Positions 24,284 through 33,469 of a stretch of DNA of 64,000 bases are shown in pieces. The DNA comes from Bacillota bacterium (GTDB lineage: Bacteria; Bacillota; Sulfobacillia; Sulfobacillales; Sulfobacillaceae). The DNA is taken from contig JAIMBD010000003.1 of the NCBI GenBank assembly GCA_023511625.1, positions 220,223-284,222 of the forward strand, written 5' to 3'. A program made the position numbers and the translations under genes. The notes under the pieces were generated by a model that saw nothing but the letters and a program-made list of their open reading frames with translations, was not told the origin of the DNA and ran no database searches. The stretch's first letter is position 1, and every line of letters begins with the position of its first letter.

Positions 24284-25534
24284 ATGCCGGGCCGATGGAT
24301 GTGGGCCTATCCGAACTTTGTGCGGCTTTGGGCAGGCCAGACCTTGTCGCTGGCCGGCGACGCCTTCACTGAGGTGGCTCTGACGGTGTGGGCCTTGCGG
24401 CTCGGCCACGGGTCGGGGTTGGCCGTGGGCACCATGTTGCTCGCCGCCAGCGTCCCACGGATAGGGCTCGGGTGGTTGGTGCCGCTGGTCATCGACCGTT
24501 GGGACAAGCGCCGATTGATGTGGTGGGCAGACGCGGCGCGGGCGGCGGTGGTGGCGGCCATCCCGTTTCTCCCCGGCCTTGGAGCTATGTGGGCAGCAGT
24601 GTTTGGGGTACAGGCCTTGGGCATGTTCTACCTGCCGGCGGTCCGCGCGGTGGCGCCGGAAACGGTGCCGACGACGCAGATCCCGGCGGCTACTGCTGCG
24701 TTGGCCGCCAGTCAAGCCGCCGCTCAGATTGCCGGCTTTGTGTTGGCAGGAGCCGTGGTGTGGCGATGGGGGCCGACGGTGGCGTTTTGGGCCGACGCCG
24801 CCAGTTACCTCGTCTGCGGGGCCAGTGTATGGACTCTGACCCTCGACCGGCGGGTATGGCAGCCGCGGCCGGGGCCGACCGGCGATGGCTTTGTCCAGGA
24901 ATTGCGGGAAGGGCTGGCCTACCACCTCCGGGAACCCCGCGTGCTGCACTTGTTGGCGGTGTCGGCGTGGGCAGGGCTGGCCCTAAACGGGTTGACGGTG
25001 CTGGGCGCCGTCGCGGTGTTGCGGCTTTGGCACGAGACTCCGGGCTTCTACGGCCTATTGATGGCGGCCATGGCGGGGGGCTTTTTGTTCGGCAGTACCG
25101 GATTCAGCCGATGGCACCCAAAAGGGCGCTACGGGTGGTGGATCGCGGGAGGGCTCGGGTTGGGCGGAGGCCTGTCGGTGGCCTTGGCCTGGACGCCTTC
25201 TCCGTGGGCCGCGGCCGCGCTGTTCGGGGGTATGGGCTGGAGTAACGCGGCGTTTCTCTTGCCCATGCGCAGCTGGATCGGGCAGGTGGTGCCCCTGGAA
25301 TATCGCGGACGGGTTTACGCTACCCGGTCGGTGGTTTTGGCCGCTGCTGGCGCGCTGTCGGCCGTAGCCGGGGGATGGCTGGCCCAGGTGGCCGGGGTGC
25401 GCCTGGGCCTCGAGGTCCTCGGCGCGACCCTGGTCGGCGCAGGGTGGTACGCCTGGCGCGTCCCCGCCATTCGAGCCATCGCCGTCCCTGCCTGGACCGG
25501 AGGGCCGTCTCGGCCGGCGACCGGGAATGACTGA
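24284..25534 (+). CDS. MFS transporter (MacA/EntS-like, MFS_3)
   Basis: 416 residues with GAGGAGGGAG upstream. It opens with FVRLWAGQTLSLAGDAFTEVALTVWAL, the typical beginning of MFS_3-type exporters, and keeps VIDRWDKRRLMWWADAARA (motif A region) and YRGRVYATRSVVLAAAGALSAVAGG. About 11-12 helices. Substrate unknown; relatives export macrolides or siderophores. The last 8 bases overlap pgsA, so it is probably co-transcribed with it. Confidence 0.85.
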   Translation: MPGRWMWAYPNFVRLWAGQTLSLAGDAFTEVALTVWALRLGHGSGLAVGTMLLAASVPRIGLGWLVPLVIDRWDKRRLMWWADAARAAVVAAIPFLPGLGAMWAAVFGVQALGMFYLPAVRAVAPETVPTTQIPAATAALAASQAAAQIAGFVLAGAVVWRWGPTVAFWADAASYLVCGASVWTLTLDRRVWQPRPGPTGDGFVQELREGLAYHLREPRVLHLLAVSAWAGLALNGLTVLGAVAVLRLWHETPGFYGLLMAAMAGGFLFGSTGFSRWHPKGRYGWWIAGGLGLGGGLSVALAWTPSPWAAAALFGGMGWSNAAFLLPMRSWIGQVVPLEYRGRVYATRSVVLAAAGALSAVAGGWLAQVAGVRLGLEVLGATLVGAGWYAWRVPAIRAIAVPAWTGGPSRPATGND

Positions 25535-26087
25535 ACGCGACCGCCGGTCGGCGCGCGGGCAGTGGGCCGTGGGTCTTTCCTGGGGGCGGGCCGCAGCCGG
25601 CCCGGCCGTGGCTGCCTTGTGGAGCGCGCCGCACCCGCCATGGCGGGTCCTCGGCACCGTTTTGTTCCTGATGGCTGCAGCTTCCGATGCCCTAGATGGG
25701 TGGCTGGCACGCAGTGGGCGGTCCACCACTGCCTGGGGGGCGTACCTGGACCCGGTGGCCGACAAGATCCTGGTCTTGGGCGGAGCTTTGGCCCTGGTTT
25801 CGGCGGGGCGGTTCGGTCTTTGGCAACTGTATCCGTGGTTGGTCCGAGAATTGGCCGTCACGGGGCTGCGCGCGCTTCGGCCGCAGGGGCAGCTCTTGGC
25901 GGCCAGCCGGTGGGCCAAAGTCAAGATGGCGGCGCAGGTGGCGGCGTTGGCGGCGGCGGCGCTTTGGCCGGGCCGGTGGAGCGAGGGACTGTGGGCCGTG
26001 GCCACGGCGTTGACGCTCTTCAGCGGGGCGCAGTATCTCTGGACGGGCCGAGGGCTGGCAGCGGCTGGCGAGGCCGGCAACGATTGA
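25527..26087 (+). CDS. pgsA: CDP-diacylglycerol--glycerol-3-phosphate phosphatidyltransferase
   Basis: 186 residues. The CDP-alcohol phosphatidyltransferase signature D-x2-DG-x2-AR-x8-G-x3-D-x3-D is perfect: Asp54, Asp57-Gly58, Ala61-Arg62, Gly71, Asp75 and Asp79. Several membrane helices follow. It makes phosphatidylglycerophosphate, the precursor of phosphatidylglycerol. In Bacillus pgsA precedes cinA-recA; here the same order is kept with an FtsH-like pair inserted between. Confidence 0.92.
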   Translation: MTERDRRSARGQWAVGLSWGRAAAGPAVAALWSAPHPPWRVLGTVLFLMAAASDALDGWLARSGRSTTAWGAYLDPVADKILVLGGALALVSAGRFGLWQLYPWLVRELAVTGLRALRPQGQLLAASRWAKVKMAAQVAALAAAALWPGRWSEGLWAVATALTLFSGAQYLWTGRGLAAAGEAGND

Positions 26088-26109
26088 CGCCGCGACGCCG
26101 TTCGACGTA

Positions 26110-26118
26110 TGGTATACT
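26110..26118 (+). promoter_or_regulatory. Extended -10 promoter for the FtsH-like pair
   Basis: TGG-TATACT fits an extended -10 element (TGn-TATAAT). A TTGACG at 26084-26089 lies too far upstream for it (23 bases). The leader to the GTG at 26241 would be about 115 bases. Confidence 0.5.
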
Positions 26119-26240
26119 GCTTTCAACTTCGCCCTGCCCGATTCGGGGACGCGGATTTGCAGGAAAAGCCGGACCAATATGCCGGTTTGCAATCCCCTGC
26201 CGAAGGCCGACCCGGGGCTGGGGCCGGAAAGGGTGAGTGG

Positions 26241-26762
26241 GTGAAGCTTTCGGTCAAACAGATTGTGGTCATGGCCCTGACGTTCCTCCTGACGGTGGGA
26301 ATCCTGCGCCTGGGCCAGTGGCTGTATACCCAGTCGGCCATCGACGCTCCGCTGTTGCAAGCGGTGCGGGCCGTGCCGGGTGTCCAGAGCGCCACCTGGC
26401 TCAATCCGGACACGTTGACCATCGCCCTTTCGCCTTCTGCCGACCTCATGGCGACCTATGAAGCGGTGAAGCTGAGGGCCAGCGCGCTGGGGATGACGGT
26501 GACCCCGGTGGTGGCGCCGGGCCGTCCTGACGCGGTGCTGCGCCAACTGGACAACCAGATCCACTTTGCCGTGGCCCAAGGGGAGGCCACCGGGCAGTAC
26601 GTTGCGATGGACCAAGCCATCTTGGCCATGGCCCGCGCCCGTGGAGTCACGGCCTCCGTGGAGTTGGGGCAGAGTCATCTCTTCATTACCCTCCGGCGCG
26701 GTGCGGCGTACTACTTTGAGGTGTTGCCGGTGGCGCTGGGAGGAGGCGGGGCGCATGGCTAA
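26241..26762 (+). CDS. Single-pass membrane protein, probable partner of the FtsH-like protease
   Basis: 173 residues from a GTG with GGAAAGGGTGAG. One helix (about 5-25) is followed by a 145-residue soluble part that should face outside, with alternating strands and helices (VPGVQSATWLNPDTLTIAL, ATYEAVKLRASALGM, ILAMARARGVTASVEL). No known family. It overlaps the FtsH-like gene by 8 bases. That protease has almost no extracytoplasmic loop, so this protein may supply the missing domain. An upstream in-frame ATG at 26109 lies within the -10 region and is unlikely. Confidence 0.7.
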   Translation: MKLSVKQIVVMALTFLLTVGILRLGQWLYTQSAIDAPLLQAVRAVPGVQSATWLNPDTLTIALSPSADLMATYEAVKLRASALGMTVTPVVAPGRPDAVLRQLDNQIHFAVAQGEATGQYVAMDQAILAMARARGVTASVELGQSHLFITLRRGAAYYFEVLPVALGGGGAHG

Positions 26763-28230
26763 GGAGATGGCAGTGGCTGCGGGGCTCGGAGTCCTCGCAT
26801 TCTTGGGGTGGAGCGGGGTCGATATCTGGCCGGTGGTCTTGCTGTTGGCGCTGGTGGGGCTGGTGATGGCCGTAGCGTGGTACCAGCACTGGCTGCCGCG
26901 GCCCGGCCGGCGGGTAGAGGCCGCAAGGCAATTGGTCACCTTTGACGACATCGGCGGGCAGGCGACGGCCAAACAAGAATTAAAGGAAGCGCTCCAATTC
27001 CTGTTGCACCCCGATGCCACGGAGCGGCTCGGCATCCGGCCTTTGAAGGGCATCCTTTTGACGGGTCCTCCCGGCACCGGGAAGACCCTCTTGGCTAAAG
27101 CCGCCGCTAGTTTTACGGGTTCGGCGTTTTTAGCCGCCTCCGGGTCGGAATTTGTAGAGATGTATGCCGGGGTGGGCGCGCAGCGGGTCCGCCAACTGTT
27201 TGCCGAGGCGCGGCGTTTGGCCCGACGCGAAGGGCGTGGCAGCGCCATCGTCTTCATCGATGAGATCGAAGTCATGGCCGGCAAGCGGGGACAGCACCAC
27301 AGCCATCTGGAGTACGACCAGACCTTAAACCAGCTACTGGTGGAAATGGACGGCATGACGGTGCACGATGATGTGCGCCTGTTGGTCATGGCCGCTTCCA
27401 ACCGCGCCGACCTGCTAGATCCGGCGTTGTTGCGCCCAGGCCGATTCGACCGGGTGGTGCGCGTCGACCTGCCTGATTGGCAGGGGCGGTTGCAGATCCT
27501 CCGCCTGCACACCCGCAACAAGCCGTTGGCCGAGGACGTGGACCTCGAGCGGATCGCCCGCGAAACCTTTGGCTTTTCCGGTGCCCACTTGGAGAGCGTC
27601 TGCAACGAGGCGGCCATCTTGGCCTTTCGCGAGGGTGCGCGGGAGATCTGCATGGAGCACCTGAAGAACGCCGTAGACAAGGTGCTGTTGGGCGAGAAGC
27701 TCGACCGCACCGTGCAGCGGCAAGAGCGGGAACGGGTGGCTGTGCACGAAAGCGGCCACGCTGTCATCGGCGAACGCCTTCAACCCGGATCGGTGGCCTC
27801 CGTGACCATCGTCCCGCGGGGCATGGCGCTGGGGTTCGTGCGCCCAGCGCCCGAGCCTGACCGCTGGTTGAAAACCGACGCCGAGTTGCGGGCCGAAATC
27901 GCGGTGCTGTTGGCCGGATCGGCGGCCGAACGCCTGATCCTGGGCGAGGCCAGTACCGGCGCCGCGAACGACTTCGAGAAGGCATGGGAACTCGCCCGGC
28001 AGATGGTGCTGGCGGGACTGTCTTCGCTCGGCGTGGTCCAGGCCGAGGCGTTGTCTCCGGAAGCCCTGTATCGCGCCGTGCAGGAGATCCTGTCGGCGGA
28101 AACGGCGCGCGTGGAGGCGTTGGTGGAACGCGACCGCGCGCAGATCTGGGCCCTGAGTCGACGGCTCTTGGAAGAGGAGACCGTAGGCGGCGAGGCGGTG
28201 CGGGCGCTGGTCTCGCCCGACGTGGCCTAA
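26755..28230 (+). CDS. FtsH-like AAA+ zinc metalloprotease without the usual extracytoplasmic domain
   Basis: 491 residues, against about 610-640 for FtsH. Two hydrophobic segments lie close together (about 5-20 and 24-42), leaving a loop of only a few residues instead of the usual 70-residue domain. Walker A GPPGTGKT (104-111), Walker B IVFIDEIE, the SRH NRADLLDPALLRPGRFDR, zinc site HESGH (331-335) and the third ligand Asp406 in TGAANDFEKA are all intact. It should be an active membrane protease. It is separate from the main FtsH, which would be expected elsewhere in the genome. Confidence 0.9.
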   Translation: MAKEMAVAAGLGVLAFLGWSGVDIWPVVLLLALVGLVMAVAWYQHWLPRPGRRVEAARQLVTFDDIGGQATAKQELKEALQFLLHPDATERLGIRPLKGILLTGPPGTGKTLLAKAAASFTGSAFLAASGSEFVEMYAGVGAQRVRQLFAEARRLARREGRGSAIVFIDEIEVMAGKRGQHHSHLEYDQTLNQLLVEMDGMTVHDDVRLLVMAASNRADLLDPALLRPGRFDRVVRVDLPDWQGRLQILRLHTRNKPLAEDVDLERIARETFGFSGAHLESVCNEAAILAFREGAREICMEHLKNAVDKVLLGEKLDRTVQRQERERVAVHESGHAVIGERLQPGSVASVTIVPRGMALGFVRPAPEPDRWLKTDAELRAEIAVLLAGSAAERLILGEASTGAANDFEKAWELARQMVLAGLSSLGVVQAEALSPEALYRAVQEILSAETARVEALVERDRAQIWALSRRLLEEETVGGEAVRALVSPDVA

Positions 28231-28251
28231 AGGCGTGCCTACCCTTCCATC

Positions 28252-28285
28252 CCCCCGCGTCCCGGTTTTCGGGGCCGGGGGTTTT
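28252..28285 (+). terminator. Terminator after the FtsH-like gene
   Basis: CCCCCG pairs with CGGGGG around an inner CCCG/CGGG stem, followed by TTTT. It lies about 20 bases past the stop and is the only hairpin in the window with a clear T-run. Confidence 0.6.
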
Positions 28286-28341
28286 CGCTTCGCGGTCGGG
28301 GAGGTCTAAAAGTTTCCCAGGATGTTGGTGACAGAATCGGA

Positions 28342-28347
28342 TATACT
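28342..28347 (+). promoter_or_regulatory. -10 box upstream of cinA
   Basis: TATACT lies 15 bases before the first possible GTG start of cinA, giving a leader of under 20 bases. No good -35 element is visible. Confidence 0.4.
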
Positions 28348-28362
28348 TGGGATGACGGGGGC

Positions 28363-29631
28363 GTGCCGGTGATTACGCAGGCGGCAGTGATAGCGGTCGG
28401 AGATGAGGTGTTGCATGGCGAGACCATCAACACCAATGCGGCGTATTTGGCCCAGCAGCTGATTGCCCACGGCGTGCGCGTGGCCTACCACCTGACGGTC
28501 GGCGACGACCGGAAGCAGGTGGCCGAGGGCGTGCAGCGGGCGTTGGAGGCCGTGGATCTGGTGCTGGTGGTGGGAGGGCTCGGGCCGACCCATGACGACA
28601 TCACGGCCGAGGCCGTGGCCCAAGCCGTCGGGGCCTCGTTGGTGTTCAGCCCCACCGTCGACGCCTGGATCCGAGCCCGACACGGCACCGGACCGGGGCG
28701 CGAGGCCTCCATCCGCCGCCAGTCTACCGTCATCCAGGGTGCCGACCTCCTCCGAAACCCGCGTGGAACGGCCCCAGGCCAGCGGTTGGCGGTGGGTTCC
28801 CGGTGGGTGGTACTGTTGCCGGGACCACCTCGGGAGATGCAAGCCATCTTTGAGACCCATCTTTCCCCTTGGTTGGCCGGATTGGGACAGCCAGCGGTCC
28901 TGCGCGACACCTGGACCAGCTACGAATGGGGCGAGTCGGCAGTGGCCCATCTGGTGTCCGAGTTGGTACACGGCCAGCATCCGCGTGTCGGGCTGTACGC
29001 CAGTCCGGGGGTGGTGGAGATTCGGCTGGAAGGCCAGGCCGATATCGGGCCCGGGCAAAGCCTGGTCGTGGCCCGCGCCGGGGCGTGGCTGGTCGGCCGC
29101 TTTCCGGGACGGCTGTATCACCACGCCCGCCAGGCTCCGTTGGCCACTTGGATCGTCGAAGCCCTTCAACGTCGCGGGTGGCGCATCGGCGTCATGGAGT
29201 CATTGACCGGCGGGCTGGTGGCTTCGCGGTTGATCGAGGTGCCAGGCGCCTCGACCGTGCTGCCGATGGCAGTGGTGGCTTACAGCGATGCCGCCAAGGT
29301 AGCCATGGGCGTACCGGCCGCGACGGTCGAACGGTACGGAGCCGTTAGTCCCCAGGTGGCCGCTGCCATGGCCCAAGCCGCTCGCGATCGGGCTGGCGCC
29401 GACCTGGGATTGAGCACCACAGGCTATGCCGGGCCGGGAGGGGGTACCGCGCGCTATCCGGTGGGAACCTATTTTGTTGGCATCGCGTGGGGCGAAGGCG
29501 TGCGCGTTCGCCGACGGCAGCTCGGTGTCGAACGCCAGGGGGTCCGTGCCGGCGCGACCGAGCTGGCTTTGGCGCTGTTGTGGGAGACGCTGCAACACCC
29601 CTGGCCCCCCATGCTGGCCCAAGACCGTTGA
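28363..29631 (+). CDS. cinA: CinA family protein (competence/damage-inducible; NMN deamidase fold)
   Basis: 422 residues. N-terminal MoCF domain: AAVIAVGDEVLHGETINTNAAYLA, VVGGLGPTHDDITAEAVA and LLPGPPREM. C-terminal CinA domain from about residue 265: VMESLTGGLVASRLIEVPGAS (Ser-type centre), and LGLSTTGYAGPGGG. Full-length proteins hydrolyse ADP-ribose-type pyrophosphates and/or deamidate NMN. The start may be the GTG at 28363 or at 28369; neither has a strong ribosome site. As in many Gram-positives it precedes recA, but here with a helicase between. Confidence 0.93.
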   Translation: MPVITQAAVIAVGDEVLHGETINTNAAYLAQQLIAHGVRVAYHLTVGDDRKQVAEGVQRALEAVDLVLVVGGLGPTHDDITAEAVAQAVGASLVFSPTVDAWIRARHGTGPGREASIRRQSTVIQGADLLRNPRGTAPGQRLAVGSRWVVLLPGPPREMQAIFETHLSPWLAGLGQPAVLRDTWTSYEWGESAVAHLVSELVHGQHPRVGLYASPGVVEIRLEGQADIGPGQSLVVARAGAWLVGRFPGRLYHHARQAPLATWIVEALQRRGWRIGVMESLTGGLVASRLIEVPGASTVLPMAVVAYSDAAKVAMGVPAATVERYGAVSPQVAAAMAQAARDRAGADLGLSTTGYAGPGGGTARYPVGTYFVGIAWGEGVRVRRRQLGVERQGVRAGATELALALLWETLQHPWPPMLAQDR

Positions 29632-29649
29632 TAATTAAAGGAGCAGTGC

Positions 29650-31233
29650 ATGATCAACACCGAAACCCAATCGTTTCAAGGCATGGGGTTGTCTCAACCG
29701 GTTCTTCGCGCCCTGGCGGAGATGGGGTTCGAGGAGCCTTCTCCCATTCAAGCCCGCACCATTCCGCTGATTCTCAGTGGGCGTGACCTCATCGGGCAAG
29801 CCCAGACCGGCACCGGAAAAACCGCCGCCTTCGGGGTGCCGGTGGTCGAGCGCTTGGATCACCGCTCGCGCCGGGTGCAGGCCCTGGTCCTGGTGCCGAC
29901 TCGCGAGTTGGCCATTCAAGTCGCCGAAGAGATTACGCGCATCGGGCGTTTTGCCGGAGTCAAGGTGGTACCCATCTACGGCGGCCAGTCGTACGATCGC
30001 CAGATTCGCGCGCTCGAGCACGGAGCCCAGGTGGTCATCGGGACCCCCGGCCGGGTCATCGACCATTTGAAGCGCGGCACCTTAAAGCTCGACCAAGTCC
30101 GGATGGTGATCCTGGACGAGGCCGACGAGATGCTCGACATGGGGTTTATCGACGATGTCGAGTTCATCCTGCAAAACGTGCCCGCTGAGCGGCAGACGCT
30201 CTTGTTCTCCGCCACGGTGCCGGAACCGGTCGCGCGCTTGGCGCGCCGGTACCTCAAAGACCCCGAGCACGTGGCCATCAACCCGGAGCGCTTGACTGTC
30301 CCGTTGATCGAACAGGTCTACTACGAAGTTCGCGAGCACGAGAAGCTGGACGCCTTGAGCCGCATTCTGGATATGGAGGGCGCCGAGCGGGCCATCGTCT
30401 TCTGCCGCACCAAGAAACGGGTGGATGAGCTGGCGGAGGGCCTTCAGGCCCGCGGCTATTCCGCCGAAGCCATCCACGGCGACCTCAACCAAGTCCAGCG
30501 CAACCGGGTGATGAAGCGCTTTCGGGAGGGCGGCAGCGAGATCCTGGTGGCCACCGATGTCGCCGCGCGGGGACTCGACATCGAAAACGTGACCCACGTC
30601 ATCAACTACGACCTGCCGCAAGACGCCGAAGGCTATGTCCACCGCATCGGGCGCACCGGCCGGGCCGGCCGCAGCGGGACTGCTATCACGCTGGTGCACC
30701 CGCGCGAGTTTCGGCAGTTGCGCCAGATGGAGCGCATCCTGCGCATCCGCTTGACCCGGCGGCCGCTGCCGACACCGGCCGACGTGGCCGAAAAGCAGCG
30801 GGAGGCGCTCAAGCAGCGGTTGGCGGAAGAGGTGGAGCGCGGAGTGCTGCCGGAGTACCAAGAACTGGTGCTCCAGTTGGCCCAGTCCTATGATTCCGTC
30901 GACATCGCCGCCGCCGCCCTGCGCCTTTTGGTCGACAAGGGGCGGGAACCGGCCCCGGCGCTGGAATTTGGGGAGACCGGTGCCGAGCCGGGGATGGTGC
31001 GCCTGTTCCTCAACCTCGGGCGCGCCGACCGCATTACGCCTGCCGATGTGGTGCGGGGGTTGGCCGAAGGGGCGGGGATTTCGGGTGCCGTCATCGGCCT
31101 CATCGACATCTATGACCGCTTCACCTTCGTGGAGATGCCGCAAGAAGCGGCGGCTAAGGTGCTGCGGGCCCTGCCGGCCATCGTCATCCGGGGCAAGTCG
31201 GTGAACATGGAGCCGGCGCGGCCGCGCGCCTGA
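29650..31233 (+). CDS. DEAD-box RNA helicase with DbpA-type RNA-binding domain
   Basis: 527 residues with AAAGGAG upstream. All DEAD-box motifs are present: Q motif [40 protein letters not shown] and [10 protein letters not shown]. The C-terminal 80 residues ([19 protein letters not shown] to GKSVNMEP) form the DbpA/CsdA RRM-like domain that binds 23S rRNA hairpin 92 in some members. Likely roles are ribosome assembly and mRNA turnover, as for CshA/DeaD. It lies between cinA and recA, an unusual place. Confidence 0.93.
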   Translation: MINTETQSFQGMGLSQPVLRALAEMGFEEPSPIQARTIPLILSGRDLIGQAQTGTGKTAAFGVPVVERLDHRSRRVQALVLVPTRELAIQVAEEITRIGRFAGVKVVPIYGGQSYDRQIRALEHGAQVVIGTPGRVIDHLKRGTLKLDQVRMVILDEADEMLDMGFIDDVEFILQNVPAERQTLLFSATVPEPVARLARRYLKDPEHVAINPERLTVPLIEQVYYEVREHEKLDALSRILDMEGAERAIVFCRTKKRVDELAEGLQARGYSAEAIHGDLNQVQRNRVMKRFREGGSEILVATDVAARGLDIENVTHVINYDLPQDAEGYVHRIGRTGRAGRSGTAITLVHPREFRQLRQMERILRIRLTRRPLPTPADVAEKQREALKQRLAEEVERGVLPEYQELVLQLAQSYDSVDIAAAALRLLVDKGREPAPALEFGETGAEPGMVRLFLNLGRADRITPADVVRGLAEGAGISGAVIGLIDIYDRFTFVEMPQEAAAKVLRALPAIVIRGKSVNMEPARPRA

Positions 31234-31282
31234 TAGCGGGTCGGGCGCGGCCCGTCCCGGGGGAGAGATTGGAGAGGAGACC

Positions 31283-32296
31283 ATGGAACGAGAAAAGGCG
31301 CTGGACTTGGCCCTGGCCCAAATCGAGAAGCAGTTCGGCAAGGGCTCGATCATGCGCCTAGGAGAGGGGTCGGCGGGGATGACGGTCGAGGTCATCCCCA
31401 CCGGGTGCCTGCCGCTGGACCTGGCCTTGGGGGTCGGCGGGCTACCTCGCGGGCGCGTGGTGGAAATTTTCGGACAAGAGTCGTCGGGAAAGACCACCGT
31501 GGCCCTCCACGCCATCGCCGAGGCGCAGCGGTCTGGCGGCATTGCCGCCTTCATCGATGCCGAACATGCTTTAGACCCGAACTACGCCCAGCGCTTGGGC
31601 GTGCAGCTAAAGGACCTGCTCATTTCCCAGCCCGACACCGGAGAGCAGGCGCTGGAAATCGCGGAGGCGTTAGTGCGGTCCGGCGCGGTGGACATCGTCG
31701 TGGTCGACTCGGTAGCCGCGTTGGTGCCGCGGGCCGAAATTGAAGGCGAGATGGGCGACGCTCACGTAGGGCTGCAGGCGCGCCTGATGTCCCAGGCCCT
31801 GCGCAAACTGACTGGCGCCATCGCCAAGTCTAAGGCGGTGGCGGTGTTCATCAACCAGCTGCGGGAAAAGGTAGGAGTGATGTTCGGCAATCCCGAAACG
31901 ACCCCCGGGGGGCGCGCGTTGAAGTTTTACGCCTCCATGCGCTTGGAGGTCCGCCGCGTGGACAGCATCAAACAAGGTAATGAGGTCGTGGGCAGTCGCA
32001 CGCGGGTCAAGGTGGTCAAGAACAAGCTGGCCCCGCCGTTCAAGCAGGCGGAGTTCGACATCCTGTACGGCGAGGGCATCTCCCGCGAGGGCAGCCTCAT
32101 CGATTTGGCGGTGGACCTGGGGTTGGTGCAAAAGAGCGGCGCCTGGTACGCCTATGGCGACCTCCGTCTGGGACCAGGCCGCGACAACGCCCGCGACTAC
32201 CTCAAGGCCAACCCCGACCTCGGGCGGGAGATCGAGGGGCGAATCCGACAGCAGGTGCTCGGCGTGGCCCCGACTCCGGTGGGCGGCGATGGCTGA
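31283..32296 (+). CDS. recA: Recombinase RecA
   Basis: 337 residues, full length, with GGAGAGGAG upstream. MAW-type RecA features: [16 protein letters not shown], Walker A GQESSGKT (64-71; Gln replaces the usual Pro), [31 protein letters not shown] and [21 protein letters not shown]. It carries out homologous strand exchange and LexA co-cleavage. It overlaps recX by 8 bases. No SOS box of the Gram-positive CGAAC-N4-GTTCG type is seen upstream, and the close spacing to the helicase suggests read-through transcription. Confidence 0.97.
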   Translation: MEREKALDLALAQIEKQFGKGSIMRLGEGSAGMTVEVIPTGCLPLDLALGVGGLPRGRVVEIFGQESSGKTTVALHAIAEAQRSGGIAAFIDAEHALDPNYAQRLGVQLKDLLISQPDTGEQALEIAEALVRSGAVDIVVVDSVAALVPRAEIEGEMGDAHVGLQARLMSQALRKLTGAIAKSKAVAVFINQLREKVGVMFGNPETTPGGRALKFYASMRLEVRRVDSIKQGNEVVGSRTRVKVVKNKLAPPFKQAEFDILYGEGISREGSLIDLAVDLGLVQKSGAWYAYGDLRLGPGRDNARDYLKANPDLGREIEGRIRQQVLGVAPTPVGGDG

Positions 32297-32957
32297 TTCG
32301 GACCGGCAGGACGGGGAAGCGCTCTGGTGGCCTACCGTGTTGGGATGGCTGGCGCGCCGCCGCTTGACCCGGCGCGAGGTGGCGGCGCGCCTGGAACGCC
32401 ACGGGGTGCCGCCTGCCCTCCGCCACCGCTTGGTGACCCGGTTGGTCGAGGAGGGGTGGATCGACGAAGTCGACCACGCCAAGGCCGTGGCGCAGGCGGT
32501 GGTCGAGCGCGGGCGCGGGCCCGCTCAGGTCTGGGAAGCCCTCGCTCGGCGGGGGTTTGACCGCCCGACCATTCGCCGCGTGATGCAAGAGCTCGCAGAG
32601 ACGGTCTGCTGGCGAGCGGTTGCCGAAAGCGTTGCGGCGCGCTACGATAGGAACGATGTCCGCGAGCGCCGGCGCCTGGCCCAGAAATTAGATCGGATGG
32701 GGTTCAGCACTGCCGTGATCGAGGCGATGCTGGAAGCTCAGGGCGCGCCCCCACCGCCGAGCGGCCCTTTCCGCCAACCGACTTTACCGTCGCCGGGGGG
32801 GCCGGCATACTATGTGGGGAAAAGGGCGGGGCCGGAAGCGATTGGGGAGCAGGAAGGGGTGCCTAGGGATGAACATGCCGGCTACGGGATGGGGAAACAC
32901 GATCCGGGGGTTGGGCGCGATGATCGCCGTGATGATGCGCTACCCCGAGATGAGTAG
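32289..32957 (+). CDS. recX: Regulatory protein RecX
   Basis: 222 residues from an ATG overlapping recA. Three-helix RecX repeats are recognisable: [64 protein letters not shown], and [22 protein letters not shown]. RecX binds RecA filaments and moderates recombination. The Pro-rich tail after residue 155 is unusually long and reads through the promoter and start of the next gene, overlapping it by 89 bases; this tail is probably non-conserved. Confidence 0.85.
   Translation: MADSDRQDGEALWWPTVLGWLARRRLTRREVAARLERHGVPPALRHRLVTRLVEEGWIDEVDHAKAVAQAVVERGRGPAQVWEALARRGFDRPTIRRVMQELAETVCWRAVAESVAARYDRNDVRERRRLAQKLDRMGFSTAVIEAMLEAQGAPPPPSGPFRQPTLPSPGGPAYYVGKRAGPEAIGEQEGVPRDEHAGYGMGKHDPGVGRDDRRDDALPRDE
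32783..32811 (+). promoter_or_regulatory. Possible internal promoter for the gene at 32869
   Basis: TTTACC (32783-32788), 17 bases, CATACT (32806-32811). The same TTTACC -35 hexamer occurs in the promoter at 18541-18546. It lies inside the recX tail, about 50 bases before the next start. Confidence 0.4.
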
Positions 32958-33381
32958 CGTGCAGTACCTCCCCGAAGACGGAACCTTGACCATGGTGTTC
33001 ATGCTCCGTCGCAGCCTATCCGACAGAGAATGGGCGACGTTTGCGGCGACCGCCTGCGAACTCCTGGAGACCTATCGCCATCTGACCGGCACCCTCCCGA
33101 CGGTGCTCGAAGTCCGCCGGACCTCCGTCGACCAGTCCACCTTGGTAGAGGTGGTGCGCGATGTCCAAACGGTCTCGGTGGAAGAGGCGGGGATGTTGAT
33201 CGAGGTCCTTCGGGACCAATACGGCGGCGATCTGGTCGCCGATCCCCACGAGCTTCTCGAAGAGGACATGATCGTTCAAGAAGAAAACATCCAGGCCAAC
33301 CTGGAGGCACTGAAAAAAGCGGCCTCCGGACAACTGGTGGCCTTGCGGGACGATGGCCGGGTGATGGTATACAAGACCTAA
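32869..33381 (+). CDS. Unknown 170-residue cytoplasmic protein between recX and ymdB
   Basis: The start is the ATG at 32869 with AGGAAGGGG; later ATGs at 32920, 32932 and 32935 are possible. The chain is mixed alpha/beta: [19 protein letters not shown] strands, a helix SDREWATFAATACELLETYRHLT, TVLEVRRTSVDQSTLVEVV, and a very acidic helix (HELLEEDMIVQEENIQANLEALKK) near the C-terminus. No membrane helix, no Cys motif, and no family that I recognise. In Bacillus the gene between the recA region and ymdB is rny (RNase Y); this protein is not RNase Y (no KH or HD domain). Confidence 0.8.
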   Translation: MNMPATGWGNTIRGLGAMIAVMMRYPEMSSVQYLPEDGTLTMVFMLRRSLSDREWATFAATACELLETYRHLTGTLPTVLEVRRTSVDQSTLVEVVRDVQTVSVEEAGMLIEVLRDQYGGDLVADPHELLEEDMIVQEENIQANLEALKKAASGQLVALRDDGRVMVYKT

Positions 33382-33469
33382 AGGGCTCTCACGGGCATCG
33401 GGTCCCGGCACCCGCTCCGAAGGCGTTGCCACCCGATGGGTCCGGCGGGACGGGAAGGATCCCAGGCAC

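Noticed and set aside
25692..27767. 691-codon minus-strand frame opposite pgsA and the FtsH-like gene
   Set aside because: Ser/Arg/Pro-rich shadow of strongly conserved genes on the plus strand.
30082..31554. 490-codon minus-strand frame opposite the helicase and recA
   Set aside because: Antisense shadow; the plus strand encodes all DEAD-box motifs and recA.
32920..32937. Later ATG starts for the unknown protein between recX and ymdB
   Set aside because: Not excluded, but the ATG at 32869 has the best ribosome site; conservation in relatives would decide.
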